Below are positions 27,650-36,541 of a stretch of 64,000 nucleotides of DNA, one piece after another. The notes under the pieces are model-generated. The model made no database searches. It was not told the origin of the DNA and was given only the letters and a program-made list of their open reading frames with translations. The number at the start of each line of letters is the position of its first letter. The stretch's first letter is position 1. Location: positions 372,001 through 436,000 of the forward strand of contig NZ_LZEU01000001.1 of the NCBI RefSeq assembly GCF_014490745.1, written 5' to 3'. A program made the position numbers and the translations under genes. This DNA is from Pseudomonas alcaligenes. GTDB taxonomy: Bacteria; Pseudomonadota; Gammaproteobacteria; Pseudomonadales; Pseudomonadaceae.

Positions 27650-28807
27650 ATGACCCATGTTCGAGTCCTCGGTATGGCGATCTGCCTGGCCAGCGTCCCG
27701 GCGTTCGCGCTGGAGCAAGGCGAATACACCCTCAACGGTTTCGGCACCGTCGGCGTCACCCACCTGGGTGGTGAAGACGATGGCCGCAGCTACGGCCTTT
27801 CCGGTCAGACCAACGATTCCTGGCGCGGCGATCAGCTGAGCAAGTTCGGCGGCCAGCTGTCCTACGGCATCACCGACACCGTCGGCGTGACCGTGCAGGC
27901 CACCGCCAAGGCTTACTCCGACCAGTGGAAAGCGAACCTGGAATGGGCCTACCTGTCCTGGCAGAGCACCGACAACCTGATGGTGCGCGTGGGTCGTCTG
28001 CGTACTCCGGTGTACATGTACTCCGAGAGCATCGACGTGGGCTTCGCCTACCCCTGGCTGCGCCTGCCTGACGAGGTCTACAGCCAAGTCCAGCTGTCCA
28101 ACTACGAGGGCGCGGATGCGGTCTACAACCTGCCGCTGTCCTTCGCCACGCTGTCTTTCCAGCTGGCCGGTGGTGTCGCCAAGAACCGTGACTACTACCT
28201 GTACGACGACAAGTTCGACATCGACTACTCCAAGGTCTTCGGCCTGAGCACCAGCCTGGCCACCAATGACTTCGGCACCTTCCGCGTCGGTTATACCGAG
28301 GCCGATATCGAGACCGAGATCGCCGGCAGCTTCATCGACGTCTTCGGCCGTCCGAGCTCGGCCACCCTGCTGGCGCTGGACAAGGACAAGGGCAAGTTCA
28401 CCTCCGTCGGCTACCAGTACGACAACGGCACCTGGCTGACTGCCAACGAGTGGACCAGCCGGGTGATCGAGAACGACGGCAACAACAGCACCGATTCCTT
28501 CTACCTGATGGCCGGCCGTCGTTTCGGCGACTTCCTGCCGCACCTCACCTACGCCCAGCTGGATGAAGACGAAGGCCGCCAGAACTCCTGGACCCTTGGC
28601 CTCAACTACAGCATCCTGCCGACCGTGGTGCTCAAGGGCGAATACAAGCGCGTGGACACCAGCGGTGGCTACGACGGCGTATTCGTGCGCGACGCTCAGG
28701 AGCTGTACGACAACACCGTATTCGACCGCACCAACGGTCTGCTCGGCGTTCCGGCCCGCAACTACGACGGCGACATCATCAGCGCCGGCGTCGACTTCGT
28801 ATTCTGA
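27650..28807 (+). CDS. Outer-membrane porin-like protein
   Basis: 385 residues. Signal peptide to about residue 21 (SVPAFA), then a beta-rich, Tyr- and Gly-rich barrel that ends in aromatic residues (GVDFVF), the usual assembly signal. Alternating strands such as TVGVTVQATAKAYSD and NLMVRVGRLRTPVYMY are typical of a general or anion porin. Follows the chemoreceptor gene by 21 bp and precedes a PstS-like gene by 11 bp, so the three are an operon. Confidence 0.83.
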   Translation: MTHVRVLGMAICLASVPAFALEQGEYTLNGFGTVGVTHLGGEDDGRSYGLSGQTNDSWRGDQLSKFGGQLSYGITDTVGVTVQATAKAYSDQWKANLEWAYLSWQSTDNLMVRVGRLRTPVYMYSESIDVGFAYPWLRLPDEVYSQVQLSNYEGADAVYNLPLSFATLSFQLAGGVAKNRDYYLYDDKFDIDYSKVFGLSTSLATNDFGTFRVGYTEADIETEIAGSFIDVFGRPSSATLLALDKDKGKFTSVGYQYDNGTWLTANEWTSRVIENDGNNSTDSFYLMAGRRFGDFLPHLTYAQLDEDEGRQNSWTLGLNYSILPTVVLKGEYKRVDTSGGYDGVFVRDAQELYDNTVFDRTNGLLGVPARNYDGDIISAGVDFVF

Positions 28808-28818
28808 GGAAGGTGTAC

Positions 28819-29223
28819 ATGAAGCAATCCATTCGTACGCTCCTCGCCGCCGTCAGCCTGGGCGCCGCTGCCCTGGCCCAGGCCGAGGTCGCCGTGATCG
28901 TCAATGCCGGTGCCAGTGCCGCACCGTCGCAAGCCGATGTGGCCAACATCTTCCTGGGCAAGAACAAGTCGCTGAAAGGCGTCGACCAGAAAGACTGGAA
29001 CCCGACCAAGGAGAAGTTCTACGCCGGGGTCGCCAACAAGAACGAGTCGCAGCTCAAGTCCTACTGGTCCGGCCTGGTGTTCACCGGCAAGGGCCAGCCG
29101 TTGCCGAGCGTGGCCGGCGATGCCGAGGTGGTGGCCAAGGTCGCAGCCGAAGCCGATGCCATCGGCTATGTCGACAAGGGCGCGGTGACCGACAAGGTCA
29201 AGGTGCTGTTCACCCTGCCGTGA
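28819..29223 (+). CDS. Small PstS-like periplasmic phosphate-binding domain protein
   Basis: 134 residues with a signal peptide to about 23 (LAQA). The mature part resembles one lobe of phosphate-type periplasmic binding proteins (ADVANIFLGKNKSLKG and EADAIGYVDKGAV), much shorter than PstS at about 320. A single-lobe binding protein behind a porin suggests an auxiliary periplasmic factor or sensor. The ATG follows AGGAAGGT; a GTG two codons earlier is possible. A strong terminator ends the operon. Confidence 0.78.
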   Translation: MKQSIRTLLAAVSLGAAALAQAEVAVIVNAGASAAPSQADVANIFLGKNKSLKGVDQKDWNPTKEKFYAGVANKNESQLKSYWSGLVFTGKGQPLPSVAGDAEVVAKVAAEADAIGYVDKGAVTDKVKVLFTLP

Positions 29224-29241
29224 TCGGTTGAGGTGGCAAAG

Positions 29242-29274
29242 AAAGCCGGCGGGTCACCCTGCCGGCTTTTTTTT
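29242..29274 (+). terminator. Intrinsic terminator of the mcp-porin operon
   Basis: Stem AAAGCCGGC / GCCGGCTTT with loop GGGTCACCCT, followed by a run of eight T. Classical form. Confidence 0.9.
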
Positions 29275-29293
29275 GCCTGGCATTTGGCGCGGG

Positions 29294-29320
29294 CAAAAAA
29301 ACGGCGACCGAAGTCGCCGT
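29294..29320 (-). terminator. Intrinsic terminator of the DUF1302-DUF1329 operon
   Basis: Read on the minus strand: ACGGCGA, loop CTTCGG, TCGCCGT, then seven T. It lies 34 bp after the DUF1329 stop and back to back with the terminator of the convergent operon. Confidence 0.9.
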
Positions 29321-29353
29321 AAAGAGTACGCGTGGAGTGTCGCGTCCTGGTGA

Positions 29354-30715
29354 TTAGCGGATGCCCGAGGCGCGCAGCGCGTTGGGGGTGAACTGCTTGC
29401 GGCTGTAGCGCACGCTGAAGTCGTAGGCGTTCTTCTGTTCGTTGAACAGGGCGCCGACGGCGTAGCGACCGGACAGCACGTCGTAGTGGGTCTCGGCGCT
29501 GAACTGCGGTACCTGCTGGTCGTAGAAGTACACGCCATGACCCTCGGAGACTCGCCACAGCTGGCCGCGACCGTCGTAGGCGTCGGCCTCGGCGGCTTGC
29601 CAGCTGTCCTCGTCGATGAACAGGTCGCGGCGCGAGTAGACGTGGCGCTGGCCCGGCTTCAGGGTGGCGGTCAGGTGCCACACGCGGTGCAGCTCGTAGC
29701 GGGTGTGCTCGGGGTTGAGGTGGCCCGGCTGGATGATGTCGGTGTACTTCAGCTTGGGCGAGCTCAGCTTGTAGCTGTTGTAGGGGATGTACATCTCCTG
29801 CTTGCCCACCAGCTTCCACTCGAAACGATCCGGCGAGCCGTTGAACATGTCGAAGTCGTCCATGGTGCGCATGCCTTCGGCGCCGGGGCTGTCGTAGGCG
29901 ATCTGCGGGGCGCGGCGCACGCGACGCTGGCCGGCGCTGTACTGCCAGGCCATGCGCGGTTCCTTGACCTGGTTGATGGTCTCGTGAACCAGCAGCACGC
30001 CACCGGCCAGACGCGCCGGGGCGAGGAACTCTTCGCGGTACATGTACAGCAGGTTGGCCATCTCCGCCGGAGCGTAGTCGCTCAGGCCGACCGGGTAGGC
30101 CAGCTGCTGCTTGATCAGGCTCGGCGTGAAGGCGCCGTTGGCCTGCGGCGAGGCCTGCACCACCAGGCGCTGGAACGACAGGCCGCGGTAGCGCCCGATG
30201 TGGTTCCACACCACTTCCAGGCCGTTCTGCGGCACGGCGAACGGCAGACCGCCGCTGCGGTAGTTCTGCAGGCCGTTGCCGCCTTCGGCGAGCTGGGTGT
30301 CGGCGGCGTTCAGGCGGCTGGTTTCCAGGTACTGCTTGGGCATGGTCACCGAGCGATGGCTCGGGTAGACGGGGATGCGGTAGGTCTGCGGGTAGCGCTT
30401 GAACAGGGCGAGCTGGCCAGGGGTCAGCTTGGCCTTGTACTGCTCGACGTTCTCGGCAGTGATGGTGAACAGCGGCTGGTCGGCGGCGTAGGGGTCGCTG
30501 AGGAAGCCGTCGGCGTCACGCTGGCCGGCGTCCTGGCCGAGACCGCCGGTCCAGGCCGGGATGCTGCCATCGGCATTGCCGGCTTTCTCGGCGCCGACCG
30601 GAGTCAGGTCGGCACCCAGGCGGGCAACCTGGTCGGCGGGTACGGCGGCCATCACCTGGCCGGCGAGCAGGCTCAGGCTGAGGCAGCCGGCCTGGATCAG
30701 TTGCTTGTGGATCAT
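29354..30715 (-). CDS. DUF1329 periplasmic / outer-membrane-associated protein
   Basis: 453 residues. Signal peptide ends near residue 23 (GQVMAA). The body matches DUF1329, a LolA-like beta-sheet family always found beside DUF1302: LGADLTPVGAEKAGNADG near the start, then FEWKLVGKQEMYIPYNSY and YSRRDLFIDEDSW later. The pair occurs in pseudomonads near genes for uptake or breakdown of hydrophobic compounds; a role in moving a lipophilic substrate across the envelope is proposed but unproven. Start chosen at MIHKQLIQAG with a GAGG site. Confidence 0.85.
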   Translation of the reverse strand: MIHKQLIQAGCLSLSLLAGQVMAAVPADQVARLGADLTPVGAEKAGNADGSIPAWTGGLGQDAGQRDADGFLSDPYAADQPLFTITAENVEQYKAKLTPGQLALFKRYPQTYRIPVYPSHRSVTMPKQYLETSRLNAADTQLAEGGNGLQNYRSGGLPFAVPQNGLEVVWNHIGRYRGLSFQRLVVQASPQANGAFTPSLIKQQLAYPVGLSDYAPAEMANLLYMYREEFLAPARLAGGVLLVHETINQVKEPRMAWQYSAGQRRVRRAPQIAYDSPGAEGMRTMDDFDMFNGSPDRFEWKLVGKQEMYIPYNSYKLSSPKLKYTDIIQPGHLNPEHTRYELHRVWHLTATLKPGQRHVYSRRDLFIDEDSWQAAEADAYDGRGQLWRVSEGHGVYFYDQQVPQFSAETHYDVLSGRYAVGALFNEQKNAYDFSVRYSRKQFTPNALRASGIR

Positions 30716-30740
30716 GGTTAACCTCATGTGCTGCAAGGCC

Positions 30741-32555
30741 TCAGAAGCTCACGCCGAAGCTGAGGGCGAGGAAGTCGCGATCGGTGTTGGTGTTGAAGTC
30801 GCCGCCGAAGTAGTTGGTGTAACTCAGGCTGGCGGTGTAGGTGGACAGGTAGTCGGCATCCAGACCGACGCTCACCGACTTGTTACCCTCGGTGAAAGTC
30901 GGGCCATAACCCTCTACGTCGTGGGCGAAGGCCAGGTTGGGCTTGAGGTTGACCCCGGCGATGGCGTCGTTGAACTCCAGCTGGGTACGCAGGCGGTAGC
31001 CCCAGGAGTTCTGGGTGTAGAAACCCTTGTCGGTGCACTGGTCAGGGTTGGCGGTGTTGAGCAGGGCGGTGCACAGCTCGTTGCCATTCAGGCCCAGGGC
31101 CGAGGCGTAGCTGGGCAGCTGGCCCATGCCGTAGACGCTGCTGCGGCCGAAGCGCAGGTCGCTGCCGTCGGTGGCGCCGAGGTTGCCGATATGGCTGTAG
31201 CCCACTTCGCCGATCAGGGTCAGGCGGTCGCCGCCGAGTACCTGGTCGAAGGTGTGCACGGCGCTGACCTGGGCCTGGGTGAAGGGCATGCGCTTGTAGC
31301 CCTGCACCAGCTCGCCGTAGCCGGCGTCGGCCCACTCGCTGTCGTAGATCGCCAGGCCGTCGATGCCGAGCAGGTTGACCAGGCCGCCGACACTGGCGGC
31401 GGTGGACACGTCAGTGCCGTTGAGCGACAGCGGCATGTTCGGCCGGTGGCTGATCTCGCCGGACAGCGCGGTGCCTTCGGGCAGGGTGGTGGCGAAGCTG
31501 ATGCCGTACAGACGGATGTCTTCCGGGTAGGCCAGGTAGTAGGTGGAGCTGGCCGGGCCGGGGGCACCGGTGACGGCGCTGAAGTTGGCCTTGCCGCCGG
31601 TCCACATGCTTTCCGGGGTGCGGCTGTGGTAGTTCATGGCGTAGAAGCCGAACTCGGTGTCGTTCAACTCCGGCACCAACCAGCGCATGGCCACGCCGAA
31701 CTGGCCGCCGTCACGGGCTTCCTGATCCTTGCCGCGCGGCACCCAGCCGTACACCGAGGGATCGCGGTCGTAGTCGCTGCCGTAGGTGGTCATGCCGACG
31801 TCGCAGCCCTGGGCGGCGGTGTCGGTACCGAAGAAGGTGCCGCAGTTGTCGAGGACGGTCTTTTCCCATTCGATCTGGTAGAAGGCCTCGGCGGACAGGT
31901 TCTCGGTGAGGCCCTGGGTGACATACAGCATGTTCACCGGGATCAGGCCTTCCTTGATCTCCGAACCAGGGCGGCGCAGGGAAGCGACGTCGGCCGGGTT
32001 GATGGCGTTGATGCCGTTCTGGATGAAAGTACTTTCACCCCAGCTCACCACCTGCTTGCCGGCGCGTACGCTGCCCGGCAGGTCACCGATCAGGTAGTTG
32101 TGATAGACGAAGGCATCCAGCAGCTGGGTGCCGGAGGACTTGGCGGCGCGGTCGCGGCCACTGTCGTCGATGTCGTAGTTGAGGCGGTGTTCGTCTTTGA
32201 GCTCGAAGTCGTACCAGTATTTGCCACGCAGGAAGATGCCGGTGTCGCCGTAGCTCAGTTGCAGGTCGTGGACGCCTTTGAAGATCTTCGAGAAGGTCTC
32301 GCCCTTCTTGAAGTTCAGGCGGCCGTCGTCGCTGGTGCGAGTCGAGGCCGTGCCGCCGTTGGCCTTGCCGATGAATTTAGGATCGGCATCGTCCATCGCC
32401 CAACTGGCGCCGATGGACAGCGACGAGTCGAACTTGCCCTCGATTTCCCCGATGTTGAAGCTGGCGGCCTGTGCCGGTAGCGCGCTTGCCATTGCTACAG
32501 CCAGAGCCAGGGCGTGGGGATACATGGCCCCCATGCCTGTTGTTGTTCTTGTCAT
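30741..32555 (-). CDS. DUF1302 outer-membrane barrel-like protein
   Basis: 604 residues. Signal peptide ends at about 32 (LPAQAAS). A long beta-rich body ends FLALSFGVSF, the aromatic C-terminus of an outer-membrane barrel. Family features include IGEIEGKFDSSLSIGASW after the signal peptide, FLRGKYWYDFEL and SVRAGKQVVSWGEST. It lies 25 bp upstream of its obligate partner DUF1329. An alternative start two codons upstream sits directly on the GGAG site; the chosen ATG has proper spacing. Confidence 0.86.
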   Translation of the reverse strand: MTRTTTGMGAMYPHALALAVAMASALPAQAASFNIGEIEGKFDSSLSIGASWAMDDADPKFIGKANGGTASTRTSDDGRLNFKKGETFSKIFKGVHDLQLSYGDTGIFLRGKYWYDFELKDEHRLNYDIDDSGRDRAAKSSGTQLLDAFVYHNYLIGDLPGSVRAGKQVVSWGESTFIQNGINAINPADVASLRRPGSEIKEGLIPVNMLYVTQGLTENLSAEAFYQIEWEKTVLDNCGTFFGTDTAAQGCDVGMTTYGSDYDRDPSVYGWVPRGKDQEARDGGQFGVAMRWLVPELNDTEFGFYAMNYHSRTPESMWTGGKANFSAVTGAPGPASSTYYLAYPEDIRLYGISFATTLPEGTALSGEISHRPNMPLSLNGTDVSTAASVGGLVNLLGIDGLAIYDSEWADAGYGELVQGYKRMPFTQAQVSAVHTFDQVLGGDRLTLIGEVGYSHIGNLGATDGSDLRFGRSSVYGMGQLPSYASALGLNGNELCTALLNTANPDQCTDKGFYTQNSWGYRLRTQLEFNDAIAGVNLKPNLAFAHDVEGYGPTFTEGNKSVSVGLDADYLSTYTASLSYTNYFGGDFNTNTDRDFLALSFGVSF

Positions 32556-32990
32556 GTTCATCTCCGCCTTGGAACCTGCTTGAAAAGGAACCCGCGACAG
32601 GCGTCGCACGGTATGCGCCTTCAATGCAGCCTGTGGTCAGGTGCCGAGGCATCCTAGGTGGCTGTCATCTTCCTGACTTCTGAAAAATCCTTATGCCCAT
32701 AGCCAAAGGTGAGGCTGATCCGTAGGCGCTGCCCAACGGGCTGCCGCCGGTGCCTGTTAAGGTTCCGTAGATTGTTTTTAACTTATTGAAATAAATGAAA
32801 TTTATTGTGATTCACGAGATGTCGTGGGAGTGCCGCGGCGAGCGCTGCCAATAACCCGGGGTTATCCCGATAAGCAGGTTTCCCCGTTGCACCGCTTGAG
32901 GGCGCGGCCACTGTGCTGGCGATTTCGGCCTGGCTGGGCTGTGCCGGGATAGCCTGGGGGCGAGCCCAGGGCCAAGCCGTTAGCCGGCCA
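32556..32990. promoter_or_regulatory. Non-coding region upstream of DUF1302 with two inverted repeats
   Basis: About 435 bp without a gene. It holds an AT-rich island (about 32760-32815) with AATAAAT-gaa-ATTTATT (32790-32806) and, 45 bp on, ATAACCC-g-GGGTTAT (32851-32865). The AT-rich patch is the likely promoter region of the minus-strand DUF1302-DUF1329 operon, and the repeats are candidate operators. The rest shows nothing recognisable. Confidence 0.5.
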
Positions 32991-33021
32991 TAAAAAAACC
33001 GCCCCGGAGGGCGGTTCTTTT
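32991..33021 (-). terminator. Intrinsic terminator of glcB
   Basis: Stem AACCGCCC / GGGCGGTT with tetraloop CGGA. On the minus strand it is followed by seven T; the plus strand also has a short T-run, so it may work both ways. Confidence 0.9.
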
Positions 33022-33035
33022 ACTGCCGTGGCGAA

Positions 33036-35213
33036 TTACAGACCGTTGGCGGCCTTGAACTCGCGGCGGCGGCGGTGCAGAACCGGCTCGGTGTAGCCGT
33101 TCGGCTGCTTGGTGCCTTCGACCACCAGCTCCAGGGCAGCCTGGAAGGCGATGTTGCTGTCGAAGTTCGGCGCCAGCGGACGGTACAGCGGGTCGTTGGC
33201 GTTCTGACGGTCAACCACCGGCGCCATGCGCTTGAGGCTGGCGACGATCTGCTCTTCAGTGACGATGCCGTGACGCAGCCAGTTGGCCAGCAGCTGGCTG
33301 GAGATGCGCAGGGTGGCGCGGTCTTCCATCAGGCCGACGTCGTTGATGTCCGGCACCTTGGAGCAGCCGACGCCCTGGTCGATCCAGCGCACCACGTAGC
33401 CGAGGATGCCCTGCGAGTTGTTGTCCAGTTCGTTCTGGATTTCCTCGGCCGACCAGTTGGTGTTCGGCGCCAGCGGGATGCTCAGGATGTCGTCGAGGGA
33501 AGCGCGCTCGCGCTTGGCCAGTTCGGCCTGGCGGGCGAACACGTCGACCTTGTGGTAGTGCAGGGCGTGCAGCGTGGCGGCGGTCGGCGACGGTACCCAG
33601 GCGGTGTTGGCACCGGCCAGCGGGTGGGCGATCTTCTGCTCGAGCATGCCGGCCATCAGGTCGGGCATGGCCCACATGCCTTTGCCGATCTGCGCGCGAC
33701 CTTGCAGGCCGGTAGCCAGGCCGATGTCGACGTTCCAGTTCTCGTAGGCGCTGATCCACTTCTCGGCCTTCATGGCGGCCTTGCGCACCACGGCGCCGGC
33801 TTCCATGGAGGTGTGGATTTCGTCACCGGTGCGGTCGAGGAAACCGGTGTTGATGAACACCACGCGCTCGCTGGCGGCCTTGATGCAGGCTTTCAGGTTG
33901 ACGGTGGTGCGGCGCTCTTCGTCCATGATGCCGACTTTCAGGGTGTTGCGCGGCAGGCCGAGAACGTCTTCGACGCGGCTGAAGATTTCGCTGGTGAAGG
34001 CGACTTCTTCCGGGCCGTGCATCTTCGGCTTAACGATGTACACGCTGCCGGTACGGGTGTTCTTGCGGCTGGTGTTGCCATTCAGGTTGTGGATGGCGAT
34101 CAGGCTGGTGAACAGGCCGTCCTGGATGCCTTCCGGAATCTCGTTGCCCTGGGCATCGAGGATCGCCGGGTTGGTCATCAGGTGACCGACGTTGCGCACG
34201 AACAGCAGGCTGCGGCCGTGCAGGGTCAGCTCGCTACCGTCGGCCTTGGTGTAGACGCGATCCGGGTTCATGGTGCGGGTGAAGGTGCTGCCGCCCTTGC
34301 TGACTTCTTCAGCCAGGTCGCCCTTCATCAGGCCCAGCCAGTTGCGGTAGACGATGACCTTGTCATCGGCATCCACGGCGGCGACGGAGTCTTCGCAGTC
34401 CATGATGGTGGTCAGCGCGGCTTCCATCAGCACGTCTTTGACGCCGGCGGCATCGGTCTGGCCGATCGGGCTGGAAGCGTCGATCTGGATCTCGAAGTGC
34501 AGGCCGTTGTGCTTGAGCAGCACGGCGACCGGCTTGGCGGCGTCGCCCTGGAAGGCGATGAACTGGGCGGCGTTCTTCAGGCCGGCCTGGTTGCCGTTCT
34601 TCAGGGTTACGGCCAGTTGGCCGCCGACGATGGCGTAGGCGGTGGCGTCGACGTGGGAAGCACCTTCCAGCGGAGCGGCTTCGTCGAGGAAGGCGCGGGC
34701 GAAGGCAATGACCTTGTCACCACGAACCTTGTTGTAGCCCTTGCCCTTCTCGGCACCACCTTCTTCGCTGATCGCGTCGGTGCCGTAGAGGGCATCGTAC
34801 AGCGAACCCCAGCGGGCGTTGGAGGCGTTCAGGGCGAAGCGCGCGTTCATCACCGGTACCACCAGCTGCGGGCCAGCCAGACGGGCGATTTCTTCGTCGA
34901 CGTTCTGGGTGGTGGCCTGGAAGTCAGCCGGTTCCGGCAGCAGGTAGCCGATTTCCTGGAGGAAGGCTTTGTACGCGGCGGCGTCATGCGCCTGGCCGGC
35001 ACGGCCCTGGTGCCAGGCGTCGATCTTGGCCTGGAAGTCGTCACGCTTGGCCAGCAGAGCGCGGTTTTTCGGGGCCAGATCATTGATCACGGCTTCGGCA
35101 CCCGCCCAGAACTTGTCGGCAGCGATGCCGGTACCGGGAATGGCTTCATTGTTGATGAAGTCGTAAAGGGCTTTGGCGACCTGCAGGCCACCGACTTGAA
35201 CGCGCTCAGTCAT
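33036..35213 (-). CDS. glcB: Malate synthase G
   Basis: 725 residues, the usual length of malate synthase G, which condenses glyoxylate with acetyl-CoA to malate. Recognised by [19 protein letters not shown] at the start, [11 protein letters not shown] (about 270-280, active-site acidic residues), [35 protein letters not shown] with the catalytic Arg region, and [10 protein letters not shown] near the end. With fatty-acid oxidation genes in the window it would support growth on acetate or lipids. In-frame extension upstream of the chosen ATG is unconserved. The promoter region carries a 30 bp inverted repeat. Confidence 0.96.
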   Translation of the reverse strand: MTERVQVGGLQVAKALYDFINNEAIPGTGIAADKFWAGAEAVINDLAPKNRALLAKRDDFQAKIDAWHQGRAGQAHDAAAYKAFLQEIGYLLPEPADFQATTQNVDEEIARLAGPQLVVPVMNARFALNASNARWGSLYDALYGTDAISEEGGAEKGKGYNKVRGDKVIAFARAFLDEAAPLEGASHVDATAYAIVGGQLAVTLKNGNQAGLKNAAQFIAFQGDAAKPVAVLLKHNGLHFEIQIDASSPIGQTDAAGVKDVLMEAALTTIMDCEDSVAAVDADDKVIVYRNWLGLMKGDLAEEVSKGGSTFTRTMNPDRVYTKADGSELTLHGRSLLFVRNVGHLMTNPAILDAQGNEIPEGIQDGLFTSLIAIHNLNGNTSRKNTRTGSVYIVKPKMHGPEEVAFTSEIFSRVEDVLGLPRNTLKVGIMDEERRTTVNLKACIKAASERVVFINTGFLDRTGDEIHTSMEAGAVVRKAAMKAEKWISAYENWNVDIGLATGLQGRAQIGKGMWAMPDLMAGMLEQKIAHPLAGANTAWVPSPTAATLHALHYHKVDVFARQAELAKRERASLDDILSIPLAPNTNWSAEEIQNELDNNSQGILGYVVRWIDQGVGCSKVPDINDVGLMEDRATLRISSQLLANWLRHGIVTEEQIVASLKRMAPVVDRQNANDPLYRPLAPNFDSNIAFQAALELVVEGTKQPNGYTEPVLHRRRREFKAANGL

Positions 35214-35261
35214 TGCTTGCCTCACTTGATTCCAGACAGCTCTAAATCCGGGCCGGACGGC

Positions 35262-35291
35262 CATGTAGTACGAGCCGCGGGATACTACATG
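35262..35291. promoter_or_regulatory. Perfect 9 bp inverted repeat in the glcB / GNAT divergent region
   Basis: CATGTAGTA and TACTACATG flank a 12-base GC-rich spacer, about 50 bp upstream of the glcB start. Arm length and spacing fit a dimeric repressor. The regulator is unknown; the arms do not match a site I know. Confidence 0.55.
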
Positions 35292-35387
35292 ACTCGGCGG
35301 GAAAAATCAGTCACGGTCTGCAACCGCCCGCCCGGTGGCGTCATGGGCCTGGCTATACTGCGGCGATCACAGCAGAAGGAGTGGCTC

Positions 35388-35855
35388 ATGTCGGTAGTAC
35401 GCGCGGTGGTGGATGACCTGGACGAACTGGTCGGGTTGTTCGCCGCCTATCTGGAGTTCTACGAGGTGCCTCGGGCCGCGGGGGAAATCGCCAAGTTTCT
35501 CGGCGCGCGCCTGCAACGCGGCGACTCGACCCTGTTCATCGCCCGCGACGGCCAGGGCGTGGCGCAGGGCTTCGTGCAGCTCTACCCGTTCTTTGCCTCG
35601 CTGCACATGGCCCCGGCCTGGCTGCTCAGCGACCTTTATGTAGCCCCGGCGGCGCGCCGCCAGGGCATTGCCGAGGCGCTGATGCAGGCCGCCCGCGAGC
35701 ATGGCCAGGCCACAGGCGCCTGCGGCCTGCAGCTGGAAACGGCGAAGACCAACCTGGGCGGCCAGGCGCTCTATGAAAAGCTTGGCTATGTGCGCGATGA
35801 GGTGTTCTATACCTACTGGCTCGACCTGACAGGTTCAGCCTCCAGCCCTGAATAA
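35388..35855 (+). CDS. GNAT family N-acetyltransferase
   Basis: 155 residues of the Gcn5-related fold. The acetyl-CoA-binding motif A is LSDLYVAPAARRQGIAEALM (about 84-103), with Q/RxxGxA as RRQGIA. Ends LGYVRDEVFYTYWLDL, which resembles small-molecule acetyltransferases. AGAAGGAG precedes the ATG. Substrate unknown. Followed 10 bp later by the ACT-domain gene, likely one operon. Confidence 0.88.
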   Translation: MSVVRAVVDDLDELVGLFAAYLEFYEVPRAAGEIAKFLGARLQRGDSTLFIARDGQGVAQGFVQLYPFFASLHMAPAWLLSDLYVAPAARRQGIAEALMQAAREHGQATGACGLQLETAKTNLGGQALYEKLGYVRDEVFYTYWLDLTGSASSPE

Positions 35856-35865
35856 GGAGTGGCAC

Positions 35866-36384
35866 GTGGATCATCTGGTACTCACGATCATCGCCCCGGA
35901 TCAGCCGGGCCTGGTTGAACGCATCGCCCAGTGCATCGCCGCCCACGGCGGCAACTGGCTGGAGAGCCGCATGTCGCGCATGGCCGGGCAGTTCGCCGGG
36001 ATCCTGCGCGTGGCGGTGCCGGCCGAAGGCTATGACGAGCTGGTCGAAGGCCTGCAGGGCCTCAACGCCCACGGCATCCGCGTGCTGCTGGCGGAAAGCG
36101 GTATCGAACCGTCCTGCACCTGGAAACCGATCCACCTGGATCTGGTCGGCAACGACCGCCCCGGCATCGTCCGCGACATCACCCGCCTGCTGGCCGAGCA
36201 GGGCATCAACCTGGAAAGCCTGACCACCGAGGTGATGCCGGCGCCGATGAGCAGCGAGCCGCTGTTCCACGCCGAGGCATTGCTGGCCGTGCCGCTGACG
36301 CTGTCGCTGGATCTGCTGCGCGAGCGCCTCGAAGGCCTGGCCGACGACCTGATGGTGGAGCTCGACCTGCGCCCCGAAGAATAA
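35866..36384 (+). CDS. GcvR-like double ACT-domain regulator
   Basis: 172 residues starting at GTG with AAGGAG eight bases upstream. Two ACT domains fill it: about 4-70 (LVLTIIAPDQPGLVERIAQ) and about 92-165 (HLDLVGNDRPGIVRDITRL), each with the Gly-binding turn. GcvR-type proteins bind glycine and restrain GcvA in controlling the glycine-cleavage system. No DNA-binding domain is present. Placement near glcB (glyoxylate metabolism) agrees with a glycine/glyoxylate role but does not prove it. Confidence 0.83.
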   Translation: MDHLVLTIIAPDQPGLVERIAQCIAAHGGNWLESRMSRMAGQFAGILRVAVPAEGYDELVEGLQGLNAHGIRVLLAESGIEPSCTWKPIHLDLVGNDRPGIVRDITRLLAEQGINLESLTTEVMPAPMSSEPLFHAEALLAVPLTLSLDLLRERLEGLADDLMVELDLRPEE

Positions 36385-36436
36385 GTTGTGGCAGATATCC
36401 CCGTTTAACGGGGATGACTCTGTGGACAGTCTGGGG

Positions 36437-36472
36437 AGCCCCGGCGCACGCACTAGTGCCCCGGGGCTTTTG
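36437..36472 (+). terminator. Intrinsic terminator of the GNAT-ACT operon, inside array copy 1
   Basis: Stem AGCCCCGG (36437-36444) and CCGGGGCT (36461-36468), 16-base loop, then TTTT. The corresponding stretch of copies 2-4 is degenerate, so only the first copy has this function. Confidence 0.75.
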
Positions 36473-36532
36473 TTTGCCTGGTCGAAAAAACGGCAGGGTC
36501 GCGGCGTTGTGCACAAAGTCCGGGGATGCTTC

Positions 36533-36541
36533 TGTGGATAA
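36533..36541 (-). promoter_or_regulatory. Perfect DnaA box
   Basis: TGTGGATAA, which reads TTATCCACA on the minus strand, the canonical DnaA box. It occupies the module 2 slot in array copy 1, where the other copies have TGTGGACAA or TGTGGACAG. The match itself is certain; binding by DnaA is inferred. Confidence 0.6.
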
